Shown in pieces: positions 21,167 through 31,884 of a stretch of 37,153 nt of DNA. Each line of letters starts with the position of its first letter. Position 1 is the first letter of the stretch. The translations under genes were made by a program, and so were the position numbers. Origin of the DNA: Priapulus caudatus (lineage: Eukaryota > Priapulida > Priapulimorpha > Priapulimorphida > Priapulidae); contig NW_014577123.1 in assembly GCF_000485595.1 (NCBI RefSeq), positions 213,070 to 250,222 of the forward strand. Direction: 5' to 3'. The notes beneath the pieces are model-generated. The model did not search any database. It was not told where the DNA came from and was given only the letters and a program-made list of their open reading frames with translations.

Positions 21167-22488
21167 ACTAGTTTAGGTGCGTCACCCGTCTACGACACGT
21201 GCACCCCGCGCGCATGCGCGAGGTTTCGAGTGCCGCACGCGCTCGTATTTTTACATTTCTCATTGTATTTTCACGTCTCATTCTCGTTTTCACCAAAAAA
21301 GCACCCGGGGGTGATCAACAAAGGGGAAACATGTAAGCAACCGAAAATTGATGCGATACTAAACAGTTTTGACAATCTGTGAACTTCTTGCACGTGTTAC
21401 ACGAATGCAGTCAAAAGCACTCGTGTAAAATGATAAAATGCAGGATTAAAATGTTACGCTTCGGGCCTCATGTAAAATTGAGAAGCAATTATAATAATTA
21501 TATGAGTGAGAGGAAAAGCGTCTAGCTTGTGTGTGCCTACAATGCTTGCCGCTATAGGTTCATTCGAAAGTTATGGTGTAGTAGTTTTTACCGTATACTA
21601 TACGCGTGTTAAGGTCACCGCCGCAATTAATTTTGGTAAAAAAAAGAAGATAAATTAATCAATTAAAATAGTAATTAATAGTTTTTTTTATAATAAACCT
21701 GAAAATTGAGCAGGTTTTATGAGGTCTGTTAGACGAGTAGATGTCGACTCTTGTGCCGATTAGCGTGGCTGTTATTTTAAAAACAGGGTTAAAACCATCA
21801 GCGTGTTGTCGCTTGCAAGCGGGCGATGACTGACACGCAGTGTAAAGTAATGGATGACGTATAGGAAGAAAATGACGTGTAGAAGGTTGCATACAGTCCA
21901 CAACCGTTAGTGATGTGTATGTTTTGATATAGCTGTACGTACTCATATACGACCTGTTCGTTTTCGCTCGGGTGGAACTAAACTATGCTAAGCTTGCTCT
22001 TTAGCATGGCGTTTTAAACAAAGTGTTTTTCGTCGGGAACAAGACGTTTTCTTCTTTTCTGAACAAACTGCTCATAATGGCTACACGAGTAGTCTTGGCA
22101 ATTTAGAGAAAGTAGATCAATCAGTGTAAGTACTGGAGTATTCGAAATTGCCATTTGCAATGGCAAGCCTTATAACGTTCTAATGCACCCAGCCCCCGGT
22201 AAGCCTGCACGTATACATTTCGTCCTACGTCATGATTTCACTTGAAGGAGTTTGTAACTTGCTGTGCTCCCCTGAAACTTTTTACACATCTTCCTCCGCG
22301 GGTCCTGGGTCTTAGGTTTAGGTCATCCGCTTTCGTGCTCGTATTATCCTCCTTCTAGTGAGCGGATTGTTTGGGTAACGCTAGCTGACGATGGAAAGTG
22401 TTATTCGAGTAAATCAGTCGGTCTGCGTTGTCGGGCACTATCTTGTGACTGAAGGTGCTGCTGAGTGGGCGAGCGTGCGGTACATTGT
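21167..22488. other. Unique sequence with no recognised gene
   Basis: Includes an exact NRF1 consensus match CGCGCATGCGCG (21209-21220). The longest frames are under 100 codons and not recognised. AT-rich around 21640-21700. Confidence 0.45.
21209..21220. promoter_or_regulatory. NRF1 consensus match
   Basis: CGCGCATGCGCG fits YGCGCAYGCGCR exactly and is a perfect palindrome. NRF1 sites mark many animal housekeeping promoters. There is no other promoter evidence here. Confidence 0.3.
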
Positions 22489-22540
22489 ATCAAGAGCGTA
22501 TAAAGAAGGAACATTGTATCCTTCTTAATACGCTCTTGAT
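22489..22540. other. Near-perfect 22-bp hairpin with 8-base loop
   Basis: 22489-22510 and 22519-22540 are complementary at 21 of 22 positions, separated by ACATTGTA. The loop plus first stem bases repeat the flanking ACATTGTATC (22482-22491 and 22511-22520), so the inverted copy looks like a template-switch or small insertion product. As RNA it would be a 52-nt hairpin, shorter than most animal pre-miRNAs. Confidence 0.75.
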
Positions 22541-23014
22541 TGTATATAGCGCGCTGCCTTCTTTTATTTTGCGGGCGCACATACGAAACCTGAAGGGTAC
22601 CGCAGACTATAATTTGAGCATTTACGGGGAGAAAATTACTGTGCACGGACCCGACAACCCTTCAAACCCACAGGCGTGACAGCGTATATCCAATTATAGG
22701 AAACCAGGCCGGGCCTTGGAATCTCAAGGGTGGTGAACGGCAACCCTCACACGTTATAGCAACAACTGAAGCTAATTGACTCAATGACTCGAGTATTAGT
22801 AAGAAATGTCCACGGCCGAAGTCTTTGTATCTTGTTTCTTATCGCTTGTTATTGATCAGAGAAGTGTCCGACATAAGAGCGATGCGTGGTGGTTAGTGGT
22901 CGGGAAATGGCGTCTTTGGAACTGTCCCTCCGACACTTGGGCCGGCACCCATCGTCTGAGAAGGGTTTTCCGTGCGTTTTCGCCTCTGTAGTATTTCGTA
23001 GTTGCAGAACGCGC
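22541..23014. other. Unique sequence with no recognised gene
   Basis: Short frames only; no repeat or RNA gene recognised. Confidence 0.5.
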
Positions 23015-23146
23015 TGTCTCTCTTTCTCTCTTTCTTTATTTCATTCCTTATCTCTCTCTCTCTCTCTCTCTTTTTTTCCTTCGGTCGTTATGTCTCTCTC
23101 TCTCTCTTTTTCTTTATTTCATTCCTTATCTCTCTCTCTCTCTCTT
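23015..23146. repeat. CT/T-rich repeat with a 78-bp-spaced duplication
   Basis: The block TTTCTTTATTTCATTCCTTA, followed by a CT tract, occurs at 23031 and again at 23109. The array therefore grew by segmental duplication of 78 bp. Confidence 0.93.
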
Positions 23147-23359
23147 GCGTGCGTGGCACGCTGTTTTCACACCGGAGACGTGCGCGTGTGCATCTATGCC
23201 GGTAACAATCGACGCCCTGCTTTGGTAGAGTTACTTTAATGCAAATTTGACATTTATTGTCTCTCGAATGCACGACTGATAGACGCTTCTAAGACGCTCC
23301 ACTGACACCAGATGTCGCAGGCGGCGTGCTTAATGATTTGCCAGCTGTTTATCCGTTAG

Positions 23360-23544
23360 TATACTGTATTTTTCGCGTACCGATATTTTCGCGAATTCAG
23401 ACTTGACGGACAATTTCGCGAGTGGTTAATTTCGCGGTCGGTGAATTATGAATTATTCGCGTGTTGTTATTTTCGCGGTCGGGGACGCGTTCGCGAAATT
23501 CGCGAAACTTAAACCACCTCGAAATATACAGCGTATACAGTATA
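23360..23544 (+). mobile_element. MITE copy 1 (185 bp, 10-bp TIR, TTTTCGCG-rich)
   Basis: Begins TATACTGTAT and ends ATACAGTATA, a perfect 10-bp terminal inverted repeat beginning and ending in TA. This is consistent with TA-targeting Tc1/mariner-type non-autonomous elements. The interior repeats TTTCGCG and its complement many times. It shares most of its length with an inverted copy at 26718-26933, which supports a dispersed family. No coding capacity; short open frames in the two copies match only because the DNA does. Confidence 0.8.
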
Positions 23545-23753
23545 TGTTCGTTGCTCGCTGCACGGGTCAGAAGCGCAGGGCTGCGGTTGATCCAGCCCGA
23601 TGAGATGGCGAGACTGTGTTTGGAGGCGTACGTAGTTACGGTATCATATTTTTTATTGAGTTTAGGCTGACGAGAATCACAGAGCTGTAAAGAAATTAAG
23701 TGCAATTTCAGAATACATGTTTATATCAAGTTGACGTGATTAGAATGCGCTAC

Positions 23754-23771
23754 CTGTGTGTGTGTGTGTGC

Positions 23772-23802
<31 letters not shown>

Positions 23803-23938
23803 TGTGCGTGCGTGAGGGCGTGTGTGTGCGTGTGTACGTTTACGTTTACGTGTGCGCGTGTTAGTGTGTGTAGAGAGAGAGAGAGAGACGGAGAGAGAGA
23901 GAGAGAGAGACAGCGAGCGTGAGAGAGAGAAAGAGAAA
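23754..23938. repeat. Compound GT/GTGC then GA microsatellite
   Basis: GT and GTGC units (23754-23870) pass directly into a GA tract with CGGAG and CAGCGAGCG interruptions (23871-23938). Low-complexity frames across it are artefacts. Confidence 0.95.
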
Positions 23939-24047
23939 CAGTTTTATATGAACACATAATAGGGGAGTGATACAATATGGTTCATTCTTCTAGTCTGTTT
24001 AACCGCACCTAGCGACGCTGTGGGGTTCCGCGCATCTGTAGACCTTT

Positions 24048-24163
24048 CACGATATCTTTTTCGCGATCGGAATTCGCCACCTGTAAGACACGATTTCGGT
24101 AAGCCACGACATCCCTTTTGCGATAGGAATTTTTCCACCTGCAAGACACGAATGTTCCGAACC
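24048..24163. repeat. 57-bp imperfect tandem duplication
   Basis: Copies start at 24048 (CACGATATCTTTTTCGCGAT) and 24105 (CACGACATCCCTTTTGCGAT). Both continue with GGAAT, CCACCTG, AAGACACGA, with scattered substitutions. The period is 57 bp and the copies are substantially diverged. Confidence 0.85.
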
Positions 24164-25406
24164 AGCGTGCGGCCCGGCGTTTGCATGCGATGAGATATTT
24201 ATGTCGGTAAACTACGTCGGTGTCGTGGAGAGTAGGCGGGTGTCTCCAAGTCCCCGCTCACGCCAGGGGTCATTAACTACCAATTTTTCTGTCACGCATG
24301 AGAGAGAAGGGGGAGAGAGACCTAACTGTGTAAAACTCGTCAGGCGTAAGTGCCTATATGTACGTAGCGTCGCCGTGACAACACGTTTTCTCAAGCATGC
24401 CGCCCAGCGGCAGCGTGAAAAAAGATGCGACGGCTCCAAAACTAGATTCTATGATCTAATCATGCGGTTGGGTTCACTCTATACTTAAATCCGTTGAAGG
24501 AATAATGTATAAAACATACAGCGATATAAATTAGCGACGGGCGTGGTAATAGGGATCAGGTAATACAGCGCGCGTGCCGTGTATAGTCATGTAAAGCGTT
24601 GTTAGAAACAGCTTGGTTAGTGTTTACAATGTAGTGAACTACTATCGGTAAGGTGACAGGCTGGAAATCAAATCCGTTATTTATTGAACTGTCAATTTGT
24701 ATTAGTACCTCATGTCGCAAGTTTGTTTCTCTGTTATATTATTTAACAGGCGGTGCAGAACGCAAAGGCCCGCTACGCTGTGCTTTATTGCACGCAGACG
24801 CCGCGTACCTTTGATGATAATGCCGGCCTATTAGTTCTGATAAAATGACTTTTGGTTTTGCCATTGAAAGTCATTAAATTTCGTGCTTTGTAAATAATTA
24901 CTTAGCTTTGTCTCTTACGCCTACCTTTCGCGAGCGGTTTGAATTTATGAGGTACGTATTGATTTTCGTCGCTTCCTACGAATGCGCGAATGAAAGGAAT
25001 TAGTTTTTCCTGCAAATTGTTCGCATAAAAACCGCTTGCGACCATAATGAATCGTATCATATTTTCGTGAGTGACTCTTTTGTGCTCTCCGCATGAGCAT
25101 GTAAAGAAACTATGCGTTGTCGTCGGTCGGGTCTGTGAATCACTTCGCAGAATAATGCATGCGGGTTATGCAAATGTCCAGCAGTCTCGTCCTCACGTGC
25201 CGCGGTACGTGACATCAACGATAAGCTACGCACGCGCAGCTGTCGCCAGACCGTCTCGCAAGCGTATAGACTAGGGTCAGCAGCCCTAGCATTCAGGCCA
25301 CCGCTGTGGACGCACTATCACACGCCATCCAGTGGGGCGAAAGTAAGCAACATCGATTTGCGTTTGAGGGGTTGGTAAGAGAGTCTGAGCGCGATGAATA
25401 GAATAA
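24164..25406. other. Unique sequence with no recognised gene
   Basis: A forward frame of 95 codons (24201-24488) overlaps a reverse one of 75; neither is recognisable. Otherwise featureless. Confidence 0.5.
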
Positions 25407-25811
25407 GCTGGGGTATTCGGGCTTCTTTTTTTAAGAACAAACGCGGTCAGCGCGGGATTTCAGCCGCGGCATTGCGCGGAGGTCGCGCGCAGCTCGGCAG
25501 CTTACCGCCGGAATCCATCGCAGCATCGCTACCATCCCACAGCTCGGACTGAAGCCACCCAAGCCAGCATTTCTATTGAGGATGCCATTGGATTACCGAG
25601 CGCGGGTGATCCAAAAGAGATAGCCGTGCCGTCCGTGTGTATGTACATGAATTTAATTACAATTTCTCCTACATGTATTGCAGGAATGTGTTCTTTCTAT
25701 TCTTATATACTTCCATCTCAGAACGCGTTATTCATCCTTGCCCCCCCCCCACCTTTTCCCGGGTAACGCCACACACTTCTATTAGTTGTAGCGCTAATGT
25801 TATGCCGTACT
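25407..25811 (+). other. Stop-free stretch of 134 codons with splice-like signals, unrecognised
   Basis: One forward frame is open from after a TAA at 25404 to a TAA at about 25809. It has no suitable early ATG, so if real it would be an internal exon. The middle translates to a segment including EATQASISIEDAIGLPSAGD, which looks compositionally protein-like. Acceptor-like signals (CTTCTTTTTTTAAG near 25434, GGGATTTCAG near 25463, and ACATGTATTGCAG near 25683) exist. No good donor is visible and no family is recognised. A chance open frame is the default explanation. Confidence 0.12.
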
Positions 25812-26717
25812 TATAAAAGCGAGTTAAGCTTTGTAGTTATAATGCAATACCGTGTAGAACTTTGTGTAATTTCGTTCAATTGTTTCACCCAATTTCGTCA
25901 TAATTATAATATAACGAGTTTAACATTTTTACTAAAAACAGCAGCGATTACTTTATGAATAGCAAGTGCATTATTGCCTCGTAATATAATGAAATTTTGG
26001 TTTCGCATATATTGCCAATTAACTTGCCATAAATATGTAACTTTTTAATGTAAGTGTTTAATGTAGTGGACATGCTAAATGCACGAAAGAATCAAATATC
26101 TGCGAGATATAAGTGTACAGCATCCATAAAACAATTGTGTAAATTATGCGACGCCATTATAGGATCTCAAAAGAACATTCTTGTATGCTTCACATTTCCT
26201 GGATACTGTATCTAATGTTCTTTGACATTTTTGCGAAGAGAATCTCATGGGTAATTTTCCGATTTTATTCATTTTGCGAAAACGCGATGGGCTTTATAAA
26301 TGTTCACGTATGATTCGTGCAGATGCGAGGGGAGCATTTCGGTGGAGCCGCATGCGCGCGCGTATTCACTTGGGCGGACGTGTCAGTGTGCGTATATTTG
26401 CATGCATGTGAATTTGCGTAAACGTCTAATTCACGCTGTATGCGCATGCGTGGGCGCCATGTTCTATGGGAATTCACGTATGTCTTCACTGAAAATTCAA
26501 GAGGTCCTCATATATCAAATTTAGTCACATCTCGTGCTCACGCTTTCGACATACATACTTCGTGATTGGTCGGTATGAAATCACGTGGTGCTATACGGGG
26601 GAGGGGGAGTAATTTTTGGATACACCGTTGGGGATACTAAAAGAACAATCGCGTTCAAATGTACTTGTATCTGAGCATGCTTTACACGCGCAGGCGTTTG
26701 AAATCCGCGCATATCGA
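25812..26717. other. AT-rich unique sequence with no recognised gene
   Basis: 25830-26290 is AT-rich with no long frames. 26330-26470 is richer in GC, with TGCGCATGCGTG at 26441, one base from the NRF1 consensus. Confidence 0.5.
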
Positions 26718-26933
26718 ATACTGTATACGCTGTATATATCGCGGTGGTTTAATTTTCTCGAATTTCGCGAACGCGTCCCCGACCGCAAAACTAACAACAC
26801 GCGAATAATTCTTACCGAATAATTCCGAATAATTGATAATTCACCGACCACGAAATTAACCACTCGCGAAATTGTCCGTCAAATTTGAATTCGCGAAAAT
26901 ATCTGTACGCGAAAAATATGGCTTATGCAGTAT
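26718..26933 (-). mobile_element. MITE copy 2 (216 bp, inverted relative to copy 1)
   Basis: The reverse complement of this segment aligns along nearly its whole length with 23360-23544, including ATTTCGCGAGTGGTTAATTT and GCGGTCGGGGACGCGTTCGC. It differs by an extra CGGAATTATTCGGTAAG-like insertion internally and about 8 extra bases near one end. One terminus is ATACTGTATA and the other ATGCAGTAT, so its inverted repeats are slightly decayed. Confidence 0.8.
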
Positions 26934-27258
26934 GAGCGTAAAGATATGAGCTCCAGCATGCGACGCTGATACAACCGGAACAAAAACGTGTACAACAATT
27001 CCTCTACTAAGCTCGTAGTTAGGTTCCTGAAAAACCTCGACTTTAATTGAAACGACGTTAAATAAAGCGCCCTGCAATCTGATCGCGTTTCCAACAAAGA
27101 TCTCATATATATAGATATATATTTAAAAAGTTGCACTTGGCGTAAGTTTTAAACAAATTAAATTTTTACGAATAATTAAAGCCAACATCCATTGTTAAGT
27201 AACGGATAAAATCTTACTGAGTACATAGATTAGTTCCTATAATATCGCCGTCGCATCG
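26934..27258. other. Unique AT-leaning sequence
   Basis: No recognisable gene. A short TATATATAGATATATAT stretch lies near 27104. Confidence 0.5.
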
Positions 27259-27311
27259 TATATATATCGCATATATATATATATCTATATTTATATATAT
27301 ATATATATATA
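27259..27311. repeat. (TA)n microsatellite flanked by GCCGTCGC
   Basis: Interrupted TA alternation. CGCCGTCGC occurs on both sides (about 27246 and 27313-27325) in direct orientation. Confidence 0.92.
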
Positions 27312-27642
27312 GCCGTCGCCGTCGCCTAACATATAGCGACAGTGGGGTTTTTTTCAACGCGTTTTTTGAATGAAACTTTGTTAATACGAGTCTTGGTGTG
27401 ACAATGTGAACAAAAAAGTGATAGAATTAAATGTGAACAAATAGTGTCATCGCAAAATAGAAACGTAATTCTCTGTGTGGTCGCTGCCTGTAGAGTGTAC
27501 AAGCTCTGCGGGGAATGCGGTGCGTATACGTAGACAAGCATACATAAGCAGCGAGTGTGTGCGGCAGTGAGTGTCCGTCTGCGATTTATAGACGGACGAG
27601 TTTCACGAGCTTCCTAAACACCCGCCATGAATCACGTGTAAT

Positions 27643-27682
27643 CAGGAGTAAGCAGGAGTAAACAGCAGTAAGCAGGAGTAAG
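27643..27682. repeat. 10-bp tandem repeat, four copies
   Basis: CAGGAGTAAG-type units start at 27643, 27653, 27663 and 27673 with single substitutions (third unit CAGCAGTAAG). Confidence 0.9.
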
Positions 27683-27723
27683 GAAGACGCTAAAGCTGTC
27701 CGTGTCGTGTCGAACGCGCGTGT

Positions 27724-27870
27724 CCGCGTGTGCGTGTACGTGCGTGTGCGTGCGTGTGCGTGTGCGTGCGTGCGTGTGTGTGTGTGTGCGTGTGCGTGTG
27801 TGTGCGTGTCTGCGTGTGTATGCGTTTGCGTGCGCGTGCGTGTGCGTGTGCGTGCGTGTGCGTGTGTGTG
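27724..27870. repeat. GT/GTGC-rich repeat
   Basis: Mixed GTGCGT and GTGT units, with TGCGTTTGCG and TCTGCG interruptions. The Cys-Val-Arg frame is a repeat artefact. Confidence 0.93.
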
Positions 27871-28600
27871 CGGCTTGACTTGCTAACCTCGGCTCATAAG
27901 ACGCCCTGCTTTACGACACGTCGTGCATGGCGCCACCTCGCGGCTGCTCTCATTACACGCCCAGTAGGTTTGCTACCGTCGACTATAAACGATAAACGAC
28001 ACCCTGATCGTGCGTCCATCCATCCAGTTCATGTTGCGTCCAGCATTAATTCATGTGCGATTAATGCGATTAAGAGCGTCTTCAATCACAAGCTACGAAG
28101 TATAACGATATAAATAAAACGATAACAACGTAACATACAAGAATAACACCAACCATATATGTTCAATACTAGAACTTTCGTCGATAAATTGATAAAAGCG
28201 CGATATATTTGTAAACTATTGCTCACTGGGCGATTCAGCTCTTACTAGATCCGCCGTCACGATATCGGTCAGTAAGCGCTTGATTAGAAACTCGCGAATG
28301 GCTCATCTTGATCGTGAAACCGCGCGCTGTTTCTACCAGCAGTGATGATCAGTTATTGGTGTGAATCCTGCATGCAAGCGGCTGCGAAAGCTCTGCTGGC
28401 GGTCAGGGAACCTAAATACCGGTGTTTTAAGTTTCATCGCCTAGGTTTTCGCATCGTCAGCGCGCGTGTACCCATGGTCGTGTAGCGAGGATGAAGGTCG
28501 TACAGAGGTCGGCTTCCCTGCTGAACGAGGGATATGGTGGCTGGAATGAGATGCTTATAGAAGTTACCACGGGCAAGCAGAAAATGAACGGGCGTGTCCA
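27871..28600. other. Unique sequence with no recognised gene
   Basis: Mixed composition. Open frames crossing it owe their length to the flanking simple repeats. Nothing recognised. Confidence 0.5.
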
Positions 28601-28810
28601 CGGACGGACGGACGGACAGACGGGCGGGCTAGCATGCAGGCAGGCAGGCGGGCAGGCAAGCAAGCAGTCAGGCAGGCAGGCAGGCAAGCAGGCAGGCAGG
28701 CAGGAAGACTGACAGGGAGGGAGGGAGGCAGGAAGGCAAGCAATCAAGCAGGCAGGCAGGCAGGCAGGCAGATAGGCAGACAGGCAGGCAGGCACAAGCA
28801 GGCAGGCAGG
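28601..28810. repeat. (GGAC)n to (CAGG)n/(CAAG)n tetranucleotide array
   Basis: A few GGAC units (28601-28618) pass to CAGG units mixed with CAAG and GGGA variants up to 28810. Ala-Gly-Arg-Gln and Cys-Leu-Pro-Ala frames on both strands are artefacts. Confidence 0.95.
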
Positions 28811-29676
28811 GTTTTGTAAGCATGCAATGGGTGGTAATAACGAGCGAGCGTCTCCGAACGAAATCGCACGTGAGCGTAAAACTCGAATAATGTCTCTATA
28901 ATATGTGTATATAACTGCGCTAACCGATTCACGGTCAACTTGTGGTGCAGAATGTATGTAACTGCACGTAAATAACTGCTAGGCCGGTCGCACGCCGCTG
29001 GCCGTGAGAAACGTAATAGAATGTCGGAGAGGCAAAACGAGCCAAAATGGCACGGCGAGTTAATTGAATATGAAATTGTTTACCCACGAGTTGCATCAAT
29101 TTACGGACTGAATGCGGAATGATAATTTTAAAAATTGCAGTAATAAGCGAATTTTTTCTCAGTAATTGATGGAAGGCAGGCAAAAGCGGCATTGTTGGAA
29201 CTATCAGTTGGCCGTCGTACCGAGTGCTATTCAGATACTGATGATATTAAAGTTGTTTCCGTGTGCATTTTGCTCAAAATGTTAATGGTCGAGTTGTTAT
29301 GGCGTTTAGCTTCTAAAAATGCATCATTTCTAGAAATCGTCGCGAACCTTTCTATAGTAGTCATTTTCCGACAATGTGTTCATCATTATTATGTGTCCGA
29401 TGCGTTTTTACGTCATGCGAAATTTCATCACAGGTGATTTTTATTTCGAACTAGCTCGGTTTTCGGTTGCAAAATGATGAACCATGATCCATGTAGATAA
29501 TCTGGAAAAATAGTAATTTGAAAGAATAAAAATGTCATTAGCATACCTAACTGAACCGCAGTTATACCAATCTTGCGTTAACCGTCATTTTTCGTTCGGC
29601 ATAATATAGAGGCGCGTCGATCGCATGCTAGCCTCGCGCTGACGTCATATACCTACGTATGGCGCAACTATAGTGG
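28811..29676. other. Unique AT-leaning sequence with no recognised gene
   Basis: No frames above about 85 codons and none recognised. TGACGTCA occurs at 29640-29647, 30 bp outside the inverted-repeat element. Confidence 0.5.
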
Positions 29677-30564
29677 TTAAAGGCATAATAGGTCCATTGA
29701 TTATGCAATGTTGACGAATGCTAGAGTAACTGGCACCTTGTGTAGTTAATAAGTACATTACCCTATAGCCAAACGCGTATTCGTTTGTCCAATATCACTG
29801 CTGGTTACTAAGAAATGTCTAATTGAAATCCGCAGTCCAAGAAATGTTTACAGTTTACAGTTTCACTTTCAAACCGCTGCCGGTGAAGCGGGTGTGATAC
29901 AGATTTATAGTGCACCGGACATTTTCGCACGCATGCTCGGCCGTACCTAATGCTAGCGATAGTACAGTACCGTAACTGTACGTAACAGTAGCTCTGATTG
30001 TAATGAACGTGGAATCCACGTACGAATCACGGACGCTCGTGATAATGAACTAGGCTGTGTTTGGGGGTCAACACTCAGGGGGGATCGCGGACTAACCACG
30101 GCCACAGACTAAACATGGAAAGCAGACGGCACTACGTGTATTTACGTATATTGGTCAAAGGAATACACCTGTGCCCGAAATTGAAGACATGTGGGTACCC
30201 GTTCATTAGCACCCACGGTTATTTACTTGTGCCTCAATACCGAGAATACACCCAGAGATACATTCTACGAGCTCATTAGTCGTTATAAGCATCCCGGGAC
30301 AAACAATTCTCTGCCCAACACCCGTAGCAACATGTGACGTCACCTAACCGTTTGGAGGCTATTTTGCTTGGCAAACAATTTAGCGTTAGTGCCAGATTAC
30401 CAGATTTACGGATTTCAATTAGACATTTCTTAGTAATTAGCAGTGATATTGGACAAACTAATACGCGTTTGGCTATAAGGTAATGTACTTATTAACTACA
30501 CAAGGTGCCTGTTACTCTAGCATTTGTTAACATTGCATAATCAATGGCCCTATTATGCCTTTAA
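29677..30564. mobile_element. TTAA-flanked non-autonomous element with 157-bp inverted arms
   Basis: 29676-29832 and 30409-30565 are inverted copies that I count as differing at 8 of 157 positions (about 95% identity). TTAA lies at 29677-29680 and 30561-30564. The inverted similarity stops one base beyond it, as expected if TTAA is the target duplication of piggyBac-type elements. Element ends read AGGCATAATAG. The 576-bp interior is unrelated between halves and has no recognisable transposase, so it would be mobilised in trans. A TGACGTCA (30335-30342) lies inside. Typical piggyBac termini begin CCC, so a different TTAA- or TA-type superfamily remains possible. Confidence 0.75.
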
Positions 30565-30604
30565 CGAGTAGGTAACGAGGGTTTTCATACTACTACTAGT
30601 CTCT

Positions 30605-30605
30605 G

Positions 30606-30661
<56 letters not shown>
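30605..30661. repeat. (GT)n microsatellite
   Basis: About 57 bp of GT with one GC interruption, beginning 40 bp after the right end of the inverted-repeat element. Confidence 0.97.
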
Positions 30662-30662
<1 letters not shown>

Positions 30663-30789
30663 CGCTGGTGTCGTGCGTGCGTGTGTGTGCATGCGTGCCT
30701 GCGCGTGGCCGTCGAGCATCTCCCGTTGGGCCGGTGGTGCCTGTGGCGCTGAGTGAGTGTGCGTATACGTGTACGTGTGGCGTCGTGGC
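30662..30789. repeat. Degenerate GT-rich spacer between two GT arrays
   Basis: Contains GCGTGCGTGTGTGTGCATGCG-like segments and some complex sequence. Probably a decayed part of one larger GT-rich array. Confidence 0.6.
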
Positions 30790-30809
30790 GTGTGCGTGTG
30801 CGTGTGCGT

Positions 30810-30866
<57 letters not shown>

Positions 30867-30895
30867 CGCGCGTGTAGGTGTGTGTGTTTGTGTGA
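30790..30895. repeat. (GTGTGC)n, (GT)n and (CG)n compound array
   Basis: Hexamer-like GTGTGC units (30790-30820), then GT, then about 15 bp of perfect CG alternation (30858-30872), then GT. CG and GT alternations together are strongly Z-DNA-prone. Confidence 0.95.
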
Positions 30896-30899
30896 GGGG

Positions 30900-31884
30900 G
30901 TCTGTCTGTGTGCTATGCGTTTAATGTGAACATGCAAACCACGTCTATACATGGCTCAGAAATCATTCCAAATCTTTACTACAACTACGTTACACATGCA
31001 CATATATCCAATCCTATTTCGGCAGAAAACTAGCGAGTGCCTGGAATATGCCTTTCCTACACAATGTGATCTAAAAGGCACTGCTGTCGGTCACCCTAGC
31101 GTCGGTTTGCCACGAGACTGCGCCCACGTCGTTAACGCACCGGGAGCGTCGCCGCAAGTTGCGACGCCGGCCGCAGTCTAGGCGAAATCCCAGCCAGCAA
31201 CAAAATGATGGATTTTGAATTGCACTAAAACTGGTGAATTTGTGCGCGACTGGTTTCACCCCTCCTGGGTAATGCGCTTGCAAATTGATGTGTCGGACAA
31301 ACTGCCGTTGCATAACACGAGTCGAATTCGCCACCATTTTTGTTGTCCGAGTATGTCGCAGTGGCTCCGTCCGTCTGTTCGTCTTGATTTAAGCGCAGCC
31401 TTATGGTAATACATTCTTTGGGGTGTCTACGAAAGCTGATGGCTCGGCGGCATGGCTGTATGAGTGCGAGCCGGAAAGCACTGTGATGTTGTGAATGCCA
31501 CACGGGTGGTCCAAGAGTTTTTGGCTACGCTGCCTAAAATCTGACAATGATATATGTAACATTGTAGTTGTATTGTTTATATGTAATTCTTATATGCTGT
31601 CACGTTCTATACGTTGTGTGGCACCCTATCGATATTATACGTTCATTAGCAGTGATTCACTGAGTATTTTGATGCGTTGCTTGCGTTGATTTATCGCTTA
31701 CTATCTACTTTACATTGTCTCCTTGCCTAGCTCTGTTGCTCTGCTGCTTTGGCGGTATTTTTAGCAGGTATTTTGCTTATGAGAAATTGTGGTTAGTACA
31801 TTATGTGGGTTTCCACAGCGTGCAACTTCCTGCGCTCACGAGTATTCTATAGAACGACGTGCTCGTTTTTTGCCTTCATCCGAA
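30900..31884. other. Unique sequence with no recognised gene
   Basis: Frames of 60-92 codons on both strands overlap each other and are not recognisable. No tandem repeat or RNA gene seen. Confidence 0.5.

Noticed and set aside
23461-26822. Two similar short proteins sharing an SGTRSRNSR-type motif (forward near 23500, both strands near 26750)
   Set aside because: The similarity is fully explained by the two copies of the MITE; neither is a conserved gene.
30858-30872. CpG island at the CG run
   Set aside because: It is a 15-bp CG microsatellite inside a GT array, not a promoter-type island.
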